NCBI GenBank assembly: GCA_018712705.1
Contig: DVGM01000002.1
Span: forward strand, 1 to 39,828
Origin: Aphodousia faecalis
GTDB taxonomy: Bacteria > Pseudomonadota > Gammaproteobacteria > Burkholderiales > Burkholderiaceae_F
DNA length: 39,828 nt
Direction: 5' to 3'
Shown here: positions 31,308-39,099 of the stretch, one piece after another
How positions within the stretch are numbered: position 1 is the stretch's first letter
Layout: each line of letters starts with the position of its first letter
Position numbers and translations under genes: made by a program
Notes under the pieces: model-generated
What the model saw: only the letters and a program-made list of their open reading frames with translations
Database searches by the model: none
Told to the model about the DNA's origin: nothing

Positions 31308-32729
31308 ATGACCCAAAAGAAAACAATAGGCATTGTGGCCGGCTTGAATCGCCGTGCCGCTATGGAAGTTAAAACACAACTGCTTGCTTTGGGAGATGAT
31401 GATCTGAGTGTCGTCATGACCGAAGATAATTTCAAGATCGATCCTGATCCTGTTTTCGCTGTCAGCGACCGAAAGATTTTCATCTTCAATGAATCGGAAC
31501 TTTTAGCTGAAATGGGTGCAGACCTCATTTTGGTCCCCGACTTCAAGTGTGGCTCCTACATTCATGAAATCCAACGTGAAATTCAAACGCCGATTCTTGA
31601 CATGAAGAGCGCCCTGATGAGCCAAATGGGCACCGAAATGCCTGTTATGGGTGTGCTTGATGCCGGCAATGCATCAGCTTGCGTAAACGGTGCTTGTGAT
31701 CTTTCCAAACAAATGAAGCTCGTCTTCCCCTCGGAAGAGGAAACGAAGGTGCTTGATGAGCTGCGTGAAAAGATTCGCGCTGAGGGCGCAAGCGATGAAG
31801 CGGCTCAAACACTGGCTCCTATTTGCCAGCATATGGTTGAAAAAGGAGCACAGGTCATCGTCCCCAACTGCACGCAATTTGCTTTGAATGCCGCTGCATT
31901 GGTGAAGATGGGCTTACCCGTCATGAATGTCTTCGAAATGTTTGCCAAGGCCGCCTTGACCCACTGCACGAAGAAGCTTCCGAAGCCCTTTAAGCTTGGT
32001 CTTATCGGCGGTTTAGGACCGGCTGCAACGGTTGACCTTTACGACAAGATCGTCAAGGCAACGCCTGCCAAGAACGACCAAGAACACTTTAAGGTGGTGA
32101 TTGAACAAAATCCGCAAATTGATGACCGCACGGCTTGCCTCTTAAATGGCGGTCCCGATCCTACAATCGCCATGTATAACTGCGCCAAGCGCTTGCAAAA
32201 AGACGGCTGTGACTACATCATCATTCCGTGCAACACCGCTCACGCATTCTTGCCCAGATTGCTTCGCCACTTGGACGTCCCCTTCATCGATATGCAACAA
32301 ACCATGCTCGATGAAATCCAAGCCAAGTTCGGCAAAGATGCACGCGTGGGCTTGATGGCCACAAGCGGTACGATTGCCACCGGTATCTATGGCAAGAAAG
32401 CCGCCAAGATGGATATGAAGATGTTCACGCCTGATGAAGAACATCAAAAGCGCGTGATGAGCGCCATTTATGGTCCGAAGGGCGCCAAGGCCGGCTACAC
32501 CACAGGCGAATGCTATGACGATCTCTATAGCGCTGCCGAATACCTGGTGAAGACCTACGACTGCAACGTTTTGATTTTAGGCTGCACGGAATTGCCGTTG
32601 ATTTTCCATGAAACGGATAATTTTGAAGTGGCCGGTAAGACCGTTGCCATCGTTGACCCGACTGCCACCCTTGCCCGCAAGTGCGTGCAGATCGCCGAGG
32701 CGACCATCAAGGAACGCGGTGTTCGCTAA
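31308..32729 (+). CDS. Two-domain aspartate/glutamate racemase family protein
   Basis: A 473-residue protein in which two racemase-like halves are joined. The C-terminal half (from about 225, LGLIGGLGPAATVDLYDKI) has both classical cysteines: Cys308 in IIPCNTAHAF and Cys426 in LILGCTELPLI, as expected for cofactor-free amino-acid racemases. The N-terminal half (IGIVAGLNRRAAMEV onward) looks like a diverged copy, with Cys81 in VPDFKCGSY and Cys188 in VPNCTQFAL at comparable places. Standard family members are about 230-250 residues, roughly half this length. ATG 31308 is chosen for its GAGGAG site; the frame upstream to 31224 has none. Substrate unknown; aspartate or glutamate is likely. Confidence 0.85.
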   Translation: MTQKKTIGIVAGLNRRAAMEVKTQLLALGDDDLSVVMTEDNFKIDPDPVFAVSDRKIFIFNESELLAEMGADLILVPDFKCGSYIHEIQREIQTPILDMKSALMSQMGTEMPVMGVLDAGNASACVNGACDLSKQMKLVFPSEEETKVLDELREKIRAEGASDEAAQTLAPICQHMVEKGAQVIVPNCTQFALNAAALVKMGLPVMNVFEMFAKAALTHCTKKLPKPFKLGLIGGLGPAATVDLYDKIVKATPAKNDQEHFKVVIEQNPQIDDRTACLLNGGPDPTIAMYNCAKRLQKDGCDYIIIPCNTAHAFLPRLLRHLDVPFIDMQQTMLDEIQAKFGKDARVGLMATSGTIATGIYGKKAAKMDMKMFTPDEEHQKRVMSAIYGPKGAKAGYTTGECYDDLYSAAEYLVKTYDCNVLILGCTELPLIFHETDNFEVAGKTVAIVDPTATLARKCVQIAEATIKERGVR

Positions 32730-32750
32730 TCGTTAATCATTAGACAAAAG

Positions 32751-32776
32751 GCGCTTGAGAACTCTCAAGCGCTTTT
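32751..32776 (+). terminator. Terminator hairpin between racemase and dehydrogenase genes
   Basis: GCGCTTGAGA at 32751-32760 pairs with TCTCAAGCGC at 32763-32772, followed by TTTT. The hairpin ends only 18 bases before the dehydrogenase ATG, just ahead of its AGGGAG ribosome site. It either ends the racemase transcript or limits read-through into the next gene. Confidence 0.85.
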
Positions 32777-32793
32777 CATATAGGGAGTCCGAG

Positions 32794-33687
32794 ATGGACA
32801 AAGTTTATGAAGCATGTGATCCTAAAACCATTGCTTTCATTGGATTAGGAACCATGGGTTATCCCATGGCGGGTCACCTTGCCCGTGCGGGTCACCGTGT
32901 TACGGTCTATAACCGAACAGCTCACAAAGCCCAAAAGTGGGCTTCTGAATATAACGGTCTTTGTGCCTCAACACCGAGAGAGGCCGCTGAAGATGCGGAC
33001 TTTGTTTTCACCTGTGTGGGCAATGATGATGACCTTCGCAGCGTTGTCTTGGGTAAAGACGGTGCTTTTGCCGGCATGAAAGCCGGTGCGACTTTGGTGG
33101 ACTGCACAACTGACAGTGCACAAGTTGCCCGTGAGTTGGCACAGAAAGCCCAAGAAATGAGTCTTGGGTTCATGGATGCTCCCGTCTCTGGCGGTCAAGC
33201 CGGAGCTGTCAACGGCGTACTCACCGTTATGTGCGGAGCTGAACAAGCCACTTTTGAGGCCGCTCGTCCCGTTATCATGGCCTTTGCACAAGCTGTCACC
33301 CGCATCGGTGAAGTTGGTTGCGGGCAATTAGCCAAAATGTGCAATCAAATCTGCATTGCCGGCATCGTTCAATCGCTGTCTGAATCCATTGCGTTCGGTT
33401 TAAATGCCGGTCTTGATATGAAACTAGTTTTGGAAGTGATCGGCAAAGGAGCCGCCCAAAGTTGGCAAATGGACAATAGAGGTGGCACGATGATCGATAA
33501 CCAATTCAATTTTGGTTTTGCGATTGATTGGATGAGAAAAGATTTAGGGTTGTGTCTCGCGGAAGCTAAGAAAAACGGCTCAAGCTTGCCAACCGTGGCA
33601 TTGATTGATCAGTTTTACGGTGAACTGCAAGCCAAGGGCGAAGGTAGAAGCGATACCTCCGTTCTAATTAAACGACTTCCTCATTAA
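32794..33687 (+). CDS. NAD(P)-dependent beta-hydroxyacid dehydrogenase (tartronate semialdehyde reductase/3-hydroxyisobutyrate dehydrogenase family)
   Basis: A 297-residue oxidoreductase. The N-terminal Rossmann motif is FIGLGTMGYPMAGHLARAG, the substrate loop DAPVSGGQAGAVNGVLTVMCG, and the catalytic lysine is in GCGQLAKMCNQI. These are the signatures of the GlxR/GarR/MmsB family. Asn in KMCNQ and the Asp-containing FAIDWMRKDLGL segment are also standard. ATG 32794 is selected for AGGGAG seven bases upstream. It follows the racemase gene in the same direction with a terminator between, so expression may be only partly shared. Tartronate semialdehyde, succinate semialdehyde or 3-hydroxyisobutyrate are possible substrates. 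Confidence 0.9.
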   Translation: MDKVYEACDPKTIAFIGLGTMGYPMAGHLARAGHRVTVYNRTAHKAQKWASEYNGLCASTPREAAEDADFVFTCVGNDDDLRSVVLGKDGAFAGMKAGATLVDCTTDSAQVARELAQKAQEMSLGFMDAPVSGGQAGAVNGVLTVMCGAEQATFEAARPVIMAFAQAVTRIGEVGCGQLAKMCNQICIAGIVQSLSESIAFGLNAGLDMKLVLEVIGKGAAQSWQMDNRGGTMIDNQFNFGFAIDWMRKDLGLCLAEAKKNGSSLPTVALIDQFYGELQAKGEGRSDTSVLIKRLPH

Positions 33688-33696
33688 CCTCAGTGG

Positions 33697-33728
33697 CCGA
33701 GCGAGATAACTCGCTCGGTCTGCCTTTT
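33697..33728 (+). terminator. Rho-independent terminator of the dehydrogenase gene
   Basis: CCGAGCGAG at 33697-33705 pairs with CTCGCTCGG at 33710-33718 around ATAA, then TCTGCCTTTT. It begins nine bases after the stop codon. Confidence 0.88.
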
Positions 33729-33788
33729 CTTTAGATTAACTGAACATTTCTCCTCAATTACTTTATTAATCAATACATTACAAAATTC

Positions 33789-33903
33789 TTTGAGTTAAAT
33801 TCAGTTTTTCTATTGATTCAAATTCTTAATTTCCATTGATCATAATTTTGGTTTTTCATTGATATTAATTTTTAATTTTCATTTAATGAAATTTTCAAAT
33901 TTT
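33789..33903. repeat. 23-bp tandem repeat array upstream of feoAB, five units
   Basis: Five units of exactly 23 bases start at 33789, 33812, 33835, 33858 and 33881. The middle three open with ATTGAT and the outer two with TTTGAG and ATTTAA; most continue through AAATT/TAATTTT-like runs ending in TTTC. Divergence between units is high but the period does not drift. The array fills much of the 300-base AT-rich gap before feoAB. Helical phasing (about two turns per unit) suggests repeated protein binding or intrinsic curvature. Confidence 0.75.
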
Positions 33904-33980
33904 AAAATATCGGTAAGTGATACAACCCCTGTTTCTCATTAGCACCTCTAGTCCGACTGCACTAAAATGCACGAACAAAA

Positions 33981-34005
33981 TTTCGTACAACAAGACCGTA
34001 CGAAA
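33981..34005. promoter_or_regulatory. Inverted repeat in the feoAB leader
   Basis: TTTCGTAC at 33981-33988 and GTACGAAA at 33998-34005 form 8-bp arms around a 9-base spacer, ending 22 bases before the feoAB ATG. It could be an operator or a leader hairpin near the ribosome site. It does not match the Fur consensus. A possible -10 box, TAAAAT, is at 33963-33968. Confidence 0.55.
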
Positions 34006-34027
34006 AAAAAGCGAAAGAAAATAAAAG

Positions 34028-36382
34028 ATGCCCGTTACCTTAAATGATCTTCCTATCGGCCAAAGCGCAACCGTTGAATCAGTGGGAGCAACCGGAGCCC
34101 TCCGTCAGCATTTCCTTGATATGGGTTTAATCCCCCAGGCAACGGTCACAATGGTCAAACGCGCCCCAATGGGCGACCCCATTGAAGTGAGAATTCGAAG
34201 CTACGAACTCACCCTTCGTGTCGCCGAAGCTCAAGCAATCACAATCACCGATATTCGGGATGAATTGCCTCAAAACGAAACACGAACCGCAATTGAAGAA
34301 ATCATGCACCCGGGCTACGGTGAAGGCGGTAAGTATCACGTCAAGGAACACGAGCACCCGCTTCCAGAAGGCGAAACCATCACTTTTGCTTTAGCCGGCA
34401 ACCAAAATTGTGGGAAAACCACCCTTTTTAACCGCTTAACCGGCTCCAATCAGCATGTAGGCAATTTCCCCGGTGTCACGGTCGACCGAAAAGACGGTTG
34501 CATCATCGGCCACAATGAAACGCTAGTGACGGACTTGCCGGGCATTTATTCTCTTTCACCTTACACAAACGAAGAGATCGTTTCGCGCGAATTTATTTTG
34601 AAGGAAAATCCTAAAGCCATCATCAATATTGTTGATGCGACCAATATTGAACGCAACCTCTATCTAACCATGCAGCTGATGGAGTTGGGCCGTCCCATGG
34701 TGCTCGCACTTAATATGATGGACGAGGTGTGGGCAAACGGAGGTTCGGTTCGCGTCAATGAGATGGAAGCGCTCCTTGGAATGCCAGTGGTGCCGATTTC
34801 TGCAAGCCGGGGCGAAGGTATTGAAGAGTTGATTGACCACGCCCTGCACGTTGCCAAATTTCAAGAGCCTCCCGCGGTTCAGGATTTCTGCGACTCCAAA
34901 GATAATGGAGGTGCCGTGCACCGTTGTCTGCACAGCATCATGCATATCATTGAAGATCATGCACAAAAAGCCAATATTCCCCTTCGTTTTGCAGCAAGCA
35001 AAATTGCCGAGGGCGACACGCTCATCATTGATCAACTCGATTTAGACATCAATGAAAAACGAACCTTGGCCCACATTGTCAAACAGATGGAAGCCGAACG
35101 CGGACTGGATCGCGCAGCCGCCATCGCCGACATGCGCTTTTCATTTATTGATAAGGTCTGTCGCCAAACGGTGGTAAAACCGCGTGTGAGTCGCGAACAC
35201 ATTCGTAGCCTTCAAATCGATGAAGTATTGACAGGCAAATACACAGCCATTCCTTCCTTCATTGCCATCATGGCTTTGGTTTTCTGGCTCACTTTTAATG
35301 TGATCGGTGTGTGGCTCAGTGATGCGCTTGACTGGCTTATTGGGTGCGCAACGGATTATACGGATGCCCTGTTGACGACACTTCAGGTCAATGCCTCCAT
35401 TCATTCACTGATTATTGATGCCATTTTCAATGGCGTGGGCAGTGTGCTCAGTTTCCTACCCACCATTGTGGTTCTCTTTTTCTTCCTGTCATTTTTAGAA
35501 GATAGTGGCTACATGGCCCGTGTTGCCTTTGTCATGGATACGCTTTTGAGAAAAATCGGACTGTCCGGACGAAGCATCGTGCCGATGCTGATCGGTTTCG
35601 GCTGCACCGTGCCGGGCGTAATGGCTAGCCGAACATTGCCTTCGGAGCGTGACCGCAAAATGACTATTTTGCTCACCCCCTTTATGAGCTGTTCGGCCAA
35701 ATTGCCTATATACGCATTTTTTGTCGCTGCGTTTTTCCCGGGAAACGGCGCCCTGATCATGATCGGTCTCTACCTTTTAGGAATTGCCGTGGCGATCCTT
35801 TTAGGCTTATTGATGAAAAACTCCCTTTTCAAAGGTGAAGCCGTTCCGTTTGTTATGGAATTGCCGAACTACCGCATGCCGGGTGCGAAAAATGTCATGC
35901 TTTTGTTGTGGGATAAGGCAAAAGACTTCCTGCAACGAGCCTTTACCGTGATTTTTGTGGCCACCATTGTCATTTGGTTCTTGCAGACCTTTGATTTTCA
36001 ACTCAATCCAGTGGAAGACTCTCAAACAAGTATTTTGGCGGTGGTTGCCGGTTGGATCTCCCCTGTTTTCGCTCCGTTGGGCTTTGATGACTGGAGAATC
36101 ACCACTGCTCTAATCGGCGGCTTTATGGCCAAGGAAAGTGTGGTCAGTAGTCTTTCCGTACTTTTCGGTTCCACTGAGGCACTGACTGCTGCGCTCAGCG
36201 CTCTGACAGCTTTAACCCTTTTGGTATTTTGTCTGCTTTACACCCCTTGCGTAGCCTCCATTGCGACAATCAATCGTGAGCTGGGCGGCAAGTGGGCTAT
36301 TGGTGTTGCCGTATTCCAGTGCGTTATCGCCTGGATTGTTGCCCTCATTGTCCGACTTCTCGGAATGATGCTAGGATATTAA
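34028..36382 (+). CDS. feoB: FeoA-FeoB fusion, ferrous iron uptake
   Basis: A 784-residue fusion. Residues 1-75 are a FeoA SH3-like domain (MPVTLNDLPIGQSATV through LRVAEAQAITI), joined by a short linker to a full FeoB. The G-protein domain has G1 AGNQNCGKTT (from Gly124), the switch region FPGVTVDR, G3 DLPG, G4 NMMD and G5 SASRGEG. The membrane part shows two gate-type segments, including GFGCTVPGVMASRT and LLTPFMSCSAKLPIYAF with the conserved Cys. It imports Fe2+ across the inner membrane, mainly under anoxic conditions. A small Cys-rich gene follows after 28 bases. The repeats upstream may hold its regulation. Confidence 0.95.
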   Translation: MPVTLNDLPIGQSATVESVGATGALRQHFLDMGLIPQATVTMVKRAPMGDPIEVRIRSYELTLRVAEAQAITITDIRDELPQNETRTAIEEIMHPGYGEGGKYHVKEHEHPLPEGETITFALAGNQNCGKTTLFNRLTGSNQHVGNFPGVTVDRKDGCIIGHNETLVTDLPGIYSLSPYTNEEIVSREFILKENPKAIINIVDATNIERNLYLTMQLMELGRPMVLALNMMDEVWANGGSVRVNEMEALLGMPVVPISASRGEGIEELIDHALHVAKFQEPPAVQDFCDSKDNGGAVHRCLHSIMHIIEDHAQKANIPLRFAASKIAEGDTLIIDQLDLDINEKRTLAHIVKQMEAERGLDRAAAIADMRFSFIDKVCRQTVVKPRVSREHIRSLQIDEVLTGKYTAIPSFIAIMALVFWLTFNVIGVWLSDALDWLIGCATDYTDALLTTLQVNASIHSLIIDAIFNGVGSVLSFLPTIVVLFFFLSFLEDSGYMARVAFVMDTLLRKIGLSGRSIVPMLIGFGCTVPGVMASRTLPSERDRKMTILLTPFMSCSAKLPIYAFFVAAFFPGNGALIMIGLYLLGIAVAILLGLLMKNSLFKGEAVPFVMELPNYRMPGAKNVMLLLWDKAKDFLQRAFTVIFVATIVIWFLQTFDFQLNPVEDSQTSILAVVAGWISPVFAPLGFDDWRITTALIGGFMAKESVVSSLSVLFGSTEALTAALSALTALTLLVFCLLYTPCVASIATINRELGGKWAIGVAVFQCVIAWIVALIVRLLGMMLGY

Positions 36383-36383
36383 T

Positions 36384-36400
36384 TATTGAGAATCGTTCTT
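36384..36400 (+). promoter_or_regulatory. Fur-box-like sequence between feoB and the Cys-rich gene
   Basis: TGAGAATCGTTCT (36387-36399) matches the central part of the Fur consensus (TGATAATCATTAT) at ten of thirteen positions. Its position after feoB and before the small gene is unusual for an operator, so it may be chance. Confidence 0.3.
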
Positions 36401-36410
36401 AAAAGGGATA

Positions 36411-36608
36411 ATGATGAATGGCATCAGCTGGTTACTTCTGATTTTGATTTTACTTGCGGTAGTGTGGGTAATCGTTTTCAAAATTAAAAACCGCGACGGA
36501 AGCGGCTGTGGCGTCTCCTGCTCATCCTGCGGCTCAACTTTAAAGAAAAAAGGCAACTGTAGCGGCTCAGAGGAGCACATTATCCATATTCAAAAGATGG
36601 GACGATGA
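36411..36608 (+). CDS. FeoB-associated Cys-rich membrane protein
   Basis: A 65-residue single-pass protein. One hydrophobic helix (about residues 6-24) is followed by a basic stretch and a cysteine cluster in GSGCGVSCSSCGS plus one more Cys in KKGNCSG. Small Cys-rich proteins of this kind are often encoded right after feoB, mainly in Firmicutes, and may play the part of FeoC or handle iron. AAAGGGA precedes ATG 36411; the adjacent ATG 36414 is equally possible. It is 28 bases downstream of feoAB and ahead of the next terminator, so it shares that operon. Confidence 0.8.
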   Translation: MMNGISWLLLILILLAVVWVIVFKIKNRDGSGCGVSCSSCGSTLKKKGNCSGSEEHIIHIQKMGR

Positions 36609-36673
36609 TTGCCAGCATCTAAAAACTTAAACTTTTCAAAAAGTTGAACACCCTTTTTAAACCTTTTTAACAT

Positions 36674-36722
36674 ACGGCTTCTCATCCTCGTTAAACAGAG
36701 GGAAGAAGCCGTCATTGTTTTT
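36674..36722 (+). terminator. Terminator of the feo operon
   Basis: ACGGCTTCT at 36674-36682 pairs with AGAAGCCGT at 36704-36712 around a 21-nt loop, followed by CATTG and a run of five or more T. Confidence 0.75.
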
Positions 36723-36749
36723 AAACAAAAAATACCGAAAGGTTTTAAA

Positions 36750-36765
36750 ATAAGAAATTTCTTAT
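36750..36765. promoter_or_regulatory. 16-bp perfect palindrome upstream of glnS
   Basis: ATAAGAAATTTCTTAT reads the same on both strands and ends 21 bases before the glnS ATG. It could be an operator or part of the promoter; no clear -35/-10 pair was found around it. Confidence 0.5.
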
Positions 36766-36786
36766 CGCTATTTTTGAAACAATCGT

Positions 36787-38865
36787 ATGTCTACGACGGA
36801 AACAAAAGAAAACGGTGCACAGGTCACCAACTTTATTCGAAACATTATTGATGAAGATTTGGCTCGCAACGCCAATCGCCCGCGTTTGTGGTGCGGTCAC
36901 CCCGCTCCTTACGGCATTCAGGCACAAACCGGCGTTGAAGACCCTGCACGCATTCGCACGCGTTTTCCGCCGGAACCAAACGGCTATCTGCACATCGGTC
37001 ACGCCAAGAGCATCTGCTTGAATTTCGGTTTAGCCCGTGATTACGGCGGCTATTGCCATATGCGCTTTGACGATACGAACCCGGTTAAAGAAGACCAAGA
37101 ATATGTTGATTCCATTAAAGAATCCGTTCAATGGTTGGGTTTTGATTGGAAGCACGGTGAAGAGAACAATCTTTACTTTGCCAGTGACTATTTCCAATGG
37201 ATGTACGATTGCGCCGAACATCTGGTAAAAACCGGTTTTGCTTACGTTGATGAGCAAACTCCCGAAGAAATGCACGCCAATCGCGGCACGCTCACCGAAC
37301 CGGGCAAGAATTCGCCCTATCGCGATCGTCCGATTGAAGAAAACTTGCGTCTTTTCCGCGAAATGCGGGAAGGCAAACATGCCGAAGGCTCCATGGTGGT
37401 GCGCGCCAAGATTGATATGGCCAGCCCCAACATCAACCTGCGTGACCCGGCCATTTACCGTATCCGTTTTGCTGAACACCACCGTACCGGTGACAAGTGG
37501 TGCATCTACCCGATGTACACCTTTGCTCATCCGATTGAAGATACGTTAGAAAATATCACGCACTCAATCTGCACGCTTGAATTTGAAGATCAACGCGCCT
37601 TCTACGACTGGGCTTTGGAGCGTTCCATCCCCGTATTGCGCGCGCCTCAATTTGAAGAAGCCAAAGAAATCTTACTCAAAATGAGTAAGGGGGAAGATGA
37701 TCGAGCCTTAGCTTTCATGCGTGCTTGCTATCAGCATCGTGAAAAATTGGGCTTAAGCGGCCCGGAAAAAGCCTTGGCTGAAATTCTTGACGCATGGAAC
37801 GACAACTTAGGACCTGAAAAGGTTTTGGGTATTCGTGCTGAAGCTTTCTGGGCTTTGCTTTTAACGCAACCGGAACACTACACGCCGCTTTTACAAGCCG
37901 CACTTGATGTGGTTCGCCCGAACTTCTTCTTGTTGTCCCACCAATATGAATTCAATCGCTTAAACCTCTCGCACGTGGTGGTTAGTAAGCGTAAATTGAT
38001 TCAATTGGTGAAAGAAAATTTGGTGAACGGTTGGGACGATCCTCGTATGCCCACCATTTTCGGCTTACGCAGAAGAGGTTATACGCCTGAAGCCATTCAA
38101 TTGTTCGCTGAACGCTGCGGCGTATCCCGCGTTGCTGGCGGCTTGATTGATTACTCGGTGCTTGAAGCTTGTCTGCGTGAGGATTTGGAAGGCCGTGCAA
38201 TGCGCCGCATCGGTGTGGTGCATCCGTTAAAGCTCATTATCGACAACTATCCGGAAGGACAAACGGAAACGCTGACGGCTCCTAATCATCCGCAAAAACC
38301 CGAATTAGGTACGAGAGAACTCAGTTTCTCGCGTGAATTGTGGATTGATGAAAGCGACTTTGCAGAAGTGCCTCCCAAGGGTTATCGTCGTTTGACAATT
38401 CCGGCTGACGGCTCGGAAGCCAAACCCGTACGTCTGCGTTACGCCTACGTGGTTGTGCCGACCTCTGTTGACAAGGATGAAAACGGTAAAGTCGTTGCCG
38501 TTCACTGCCGCTACCTGCCTGAAACGAAGAGTGGCAGTGCCGGTTCTGAAACGGTTAAGACAAAAGCTGCAATCCATTTTGTTGATGCTAAGACGGCTGT
38601 TAAGGCTGAGTTCCGACTCTATGATCGGCTCTTTGCAGTGCCTCAACCGGATGCCGTTGATGCGGACTATCGCACGCTTTTAAATCCTGACAGCCTCAAG
38701 GTTGTGGAAGGTTATATTGAACCCGCTTTAGCCCAAGCTCAACCTGACGAAAAATTCCAATTGGAACGTACAGGTTACTTTGTGGCCGACCGCGAAGATC
38801 ATACGCAAGAGCATCCGGTCTTTAACCTGTCTGTCGGGTTAAAAGAAAACCGAATGAAAAAATAA
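36787..38865 (+). CDS. glnS: Glutaminyl-tRNA synthetase with internal insertion
   Basis: A 692-residue class I synthetase, clearly longer than the 554-residue E. coli enzyme. The ATP motif is PPEPNGYLHIGHAKS (HIGH at residues 69-72) and the KMSKS counterpart VVSKRKL is at 398-404. HSICTLEFEDQRAFYDWAL and GWDDPRMPTIFGLRRRGYT are near-identical to known GlnRS. Between SIPV (ending at 283) and HQYEFNRLNL (from 385) lies about 100 residues absent from E. coli GlnRS, where the two segments are almost adjacent. The insert is helical-looking (EEAKEILLKMSKGEDDRALA and later LLLTQPEHYTPLLQAAL). The C-terminal anticodon-binding barrels are normal. The rest of the enzyme looks fully functional. Confidence 0.97.
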   Translation: MSTTETKENGAQVTNFIRNIIDEDLARNANRPRLWCGHPAPYGIQAQTGVEDPARIRTRFPPEPNGYLHIGHAKSICLNFGLARDYGGYCHMRFDDTNPVKEDQEYVDSIKESVQWLGFDWKHGEENNLYFASDYFQWMYDCAEHLVKTGFAYVDEQTPEEMHANRGTLTEPGKNSPYRDRPIEENLRLFREMREGKHAEGSMVVRAKIDMASPNINLRDPAIYRIRFAEHHRTGDKWCIYPMYTFAHPIEDTLENITHSICTLEFEDQRAFYDWALERSIPVLRAPQFEEAKEILLKMSKGEDDRALAFMRACYQHREKLGLSGPEKALAEILDAWNDNLGPEKVLGIRAEAFWALLLTQPEHYTPLLQAALDVVRPNFFLLSHQYEFNRLNLSHVVVSKRKLIQLVKENLVNGWDDPRMPTIFGLRRRGYTPEAIQLFAERCGVSRVAGGLIDYSVLEACLREDLEGRAMRRIGVVHPLKLIIDNYPEGQTETLTAPNHPQKPELGTRELSFSRELWIDESDFAEVPPKGYRRLTIPADGSEAKPVRLRYAYVVVPTSVDKDENGKVVAVHCRYLPETKSGSAGSETVKTKAAIHFVDAKTAVKAEFRLYDRLFAVPQPDAVDADYRTLLNPDSLKVVEGYIEPALAQAQPDEKFQLERTGYFVADREDHTQEHPVFNLSVGLKENRMKK

Positions 38866-38884
38866 TCATTAGTTAATTTTCACT

Positions 38885-38920
38885 GCCCCGATCTGAGAAA
38901 TTACTCAATCGGGGCTTTTT
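38885..38920 (+). terminator. Rho-independent terminator of glnS
   Basis: GCCCCGAT at 38885-38892 pairs with ATCGGGGC at 38908-38915, with additional inner pairing, followed by TTTTT. It begins about 20 bases after the stop codon. Confidence 0.92.
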
Positions 38921-39099
38921 GTTATCAAATTCAGAAAAACGTGAAAAATTACACGAAAACTCCGAATTGATGAAATATTTTAAAAAGATGTCAGTGCTGT
39001 CCAAATAGAAAATGTGCATCAGCAGGTTAGAGAGGCCTCTCATCAATAATTATGAGGCTTCTCGAGCCCCCTCTAAAAAGTAGGCCCTCTCCGCATTTT

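Noticed and set aside
33789..33903. Possible CRISPR array (and likewise 7822-7912)
   Set aside because: Units are directly adjacent with no unique spacers, are strongly diverged, and no cas gene is near.
38939..38962. Short CGTG...CACG dyad after glnS as another member of the palindrome family
   Set aside because: Arm polarity is opposite to the CACG...CGTG core of the other elements and the arms are only four bases.
38998..39010. CCAAATAG near the IS4 end as a link to the AACTATTTGG array at 7822
   Set aside because: Only an eight-base match on the opposite strand; chance is likely and element types differ.
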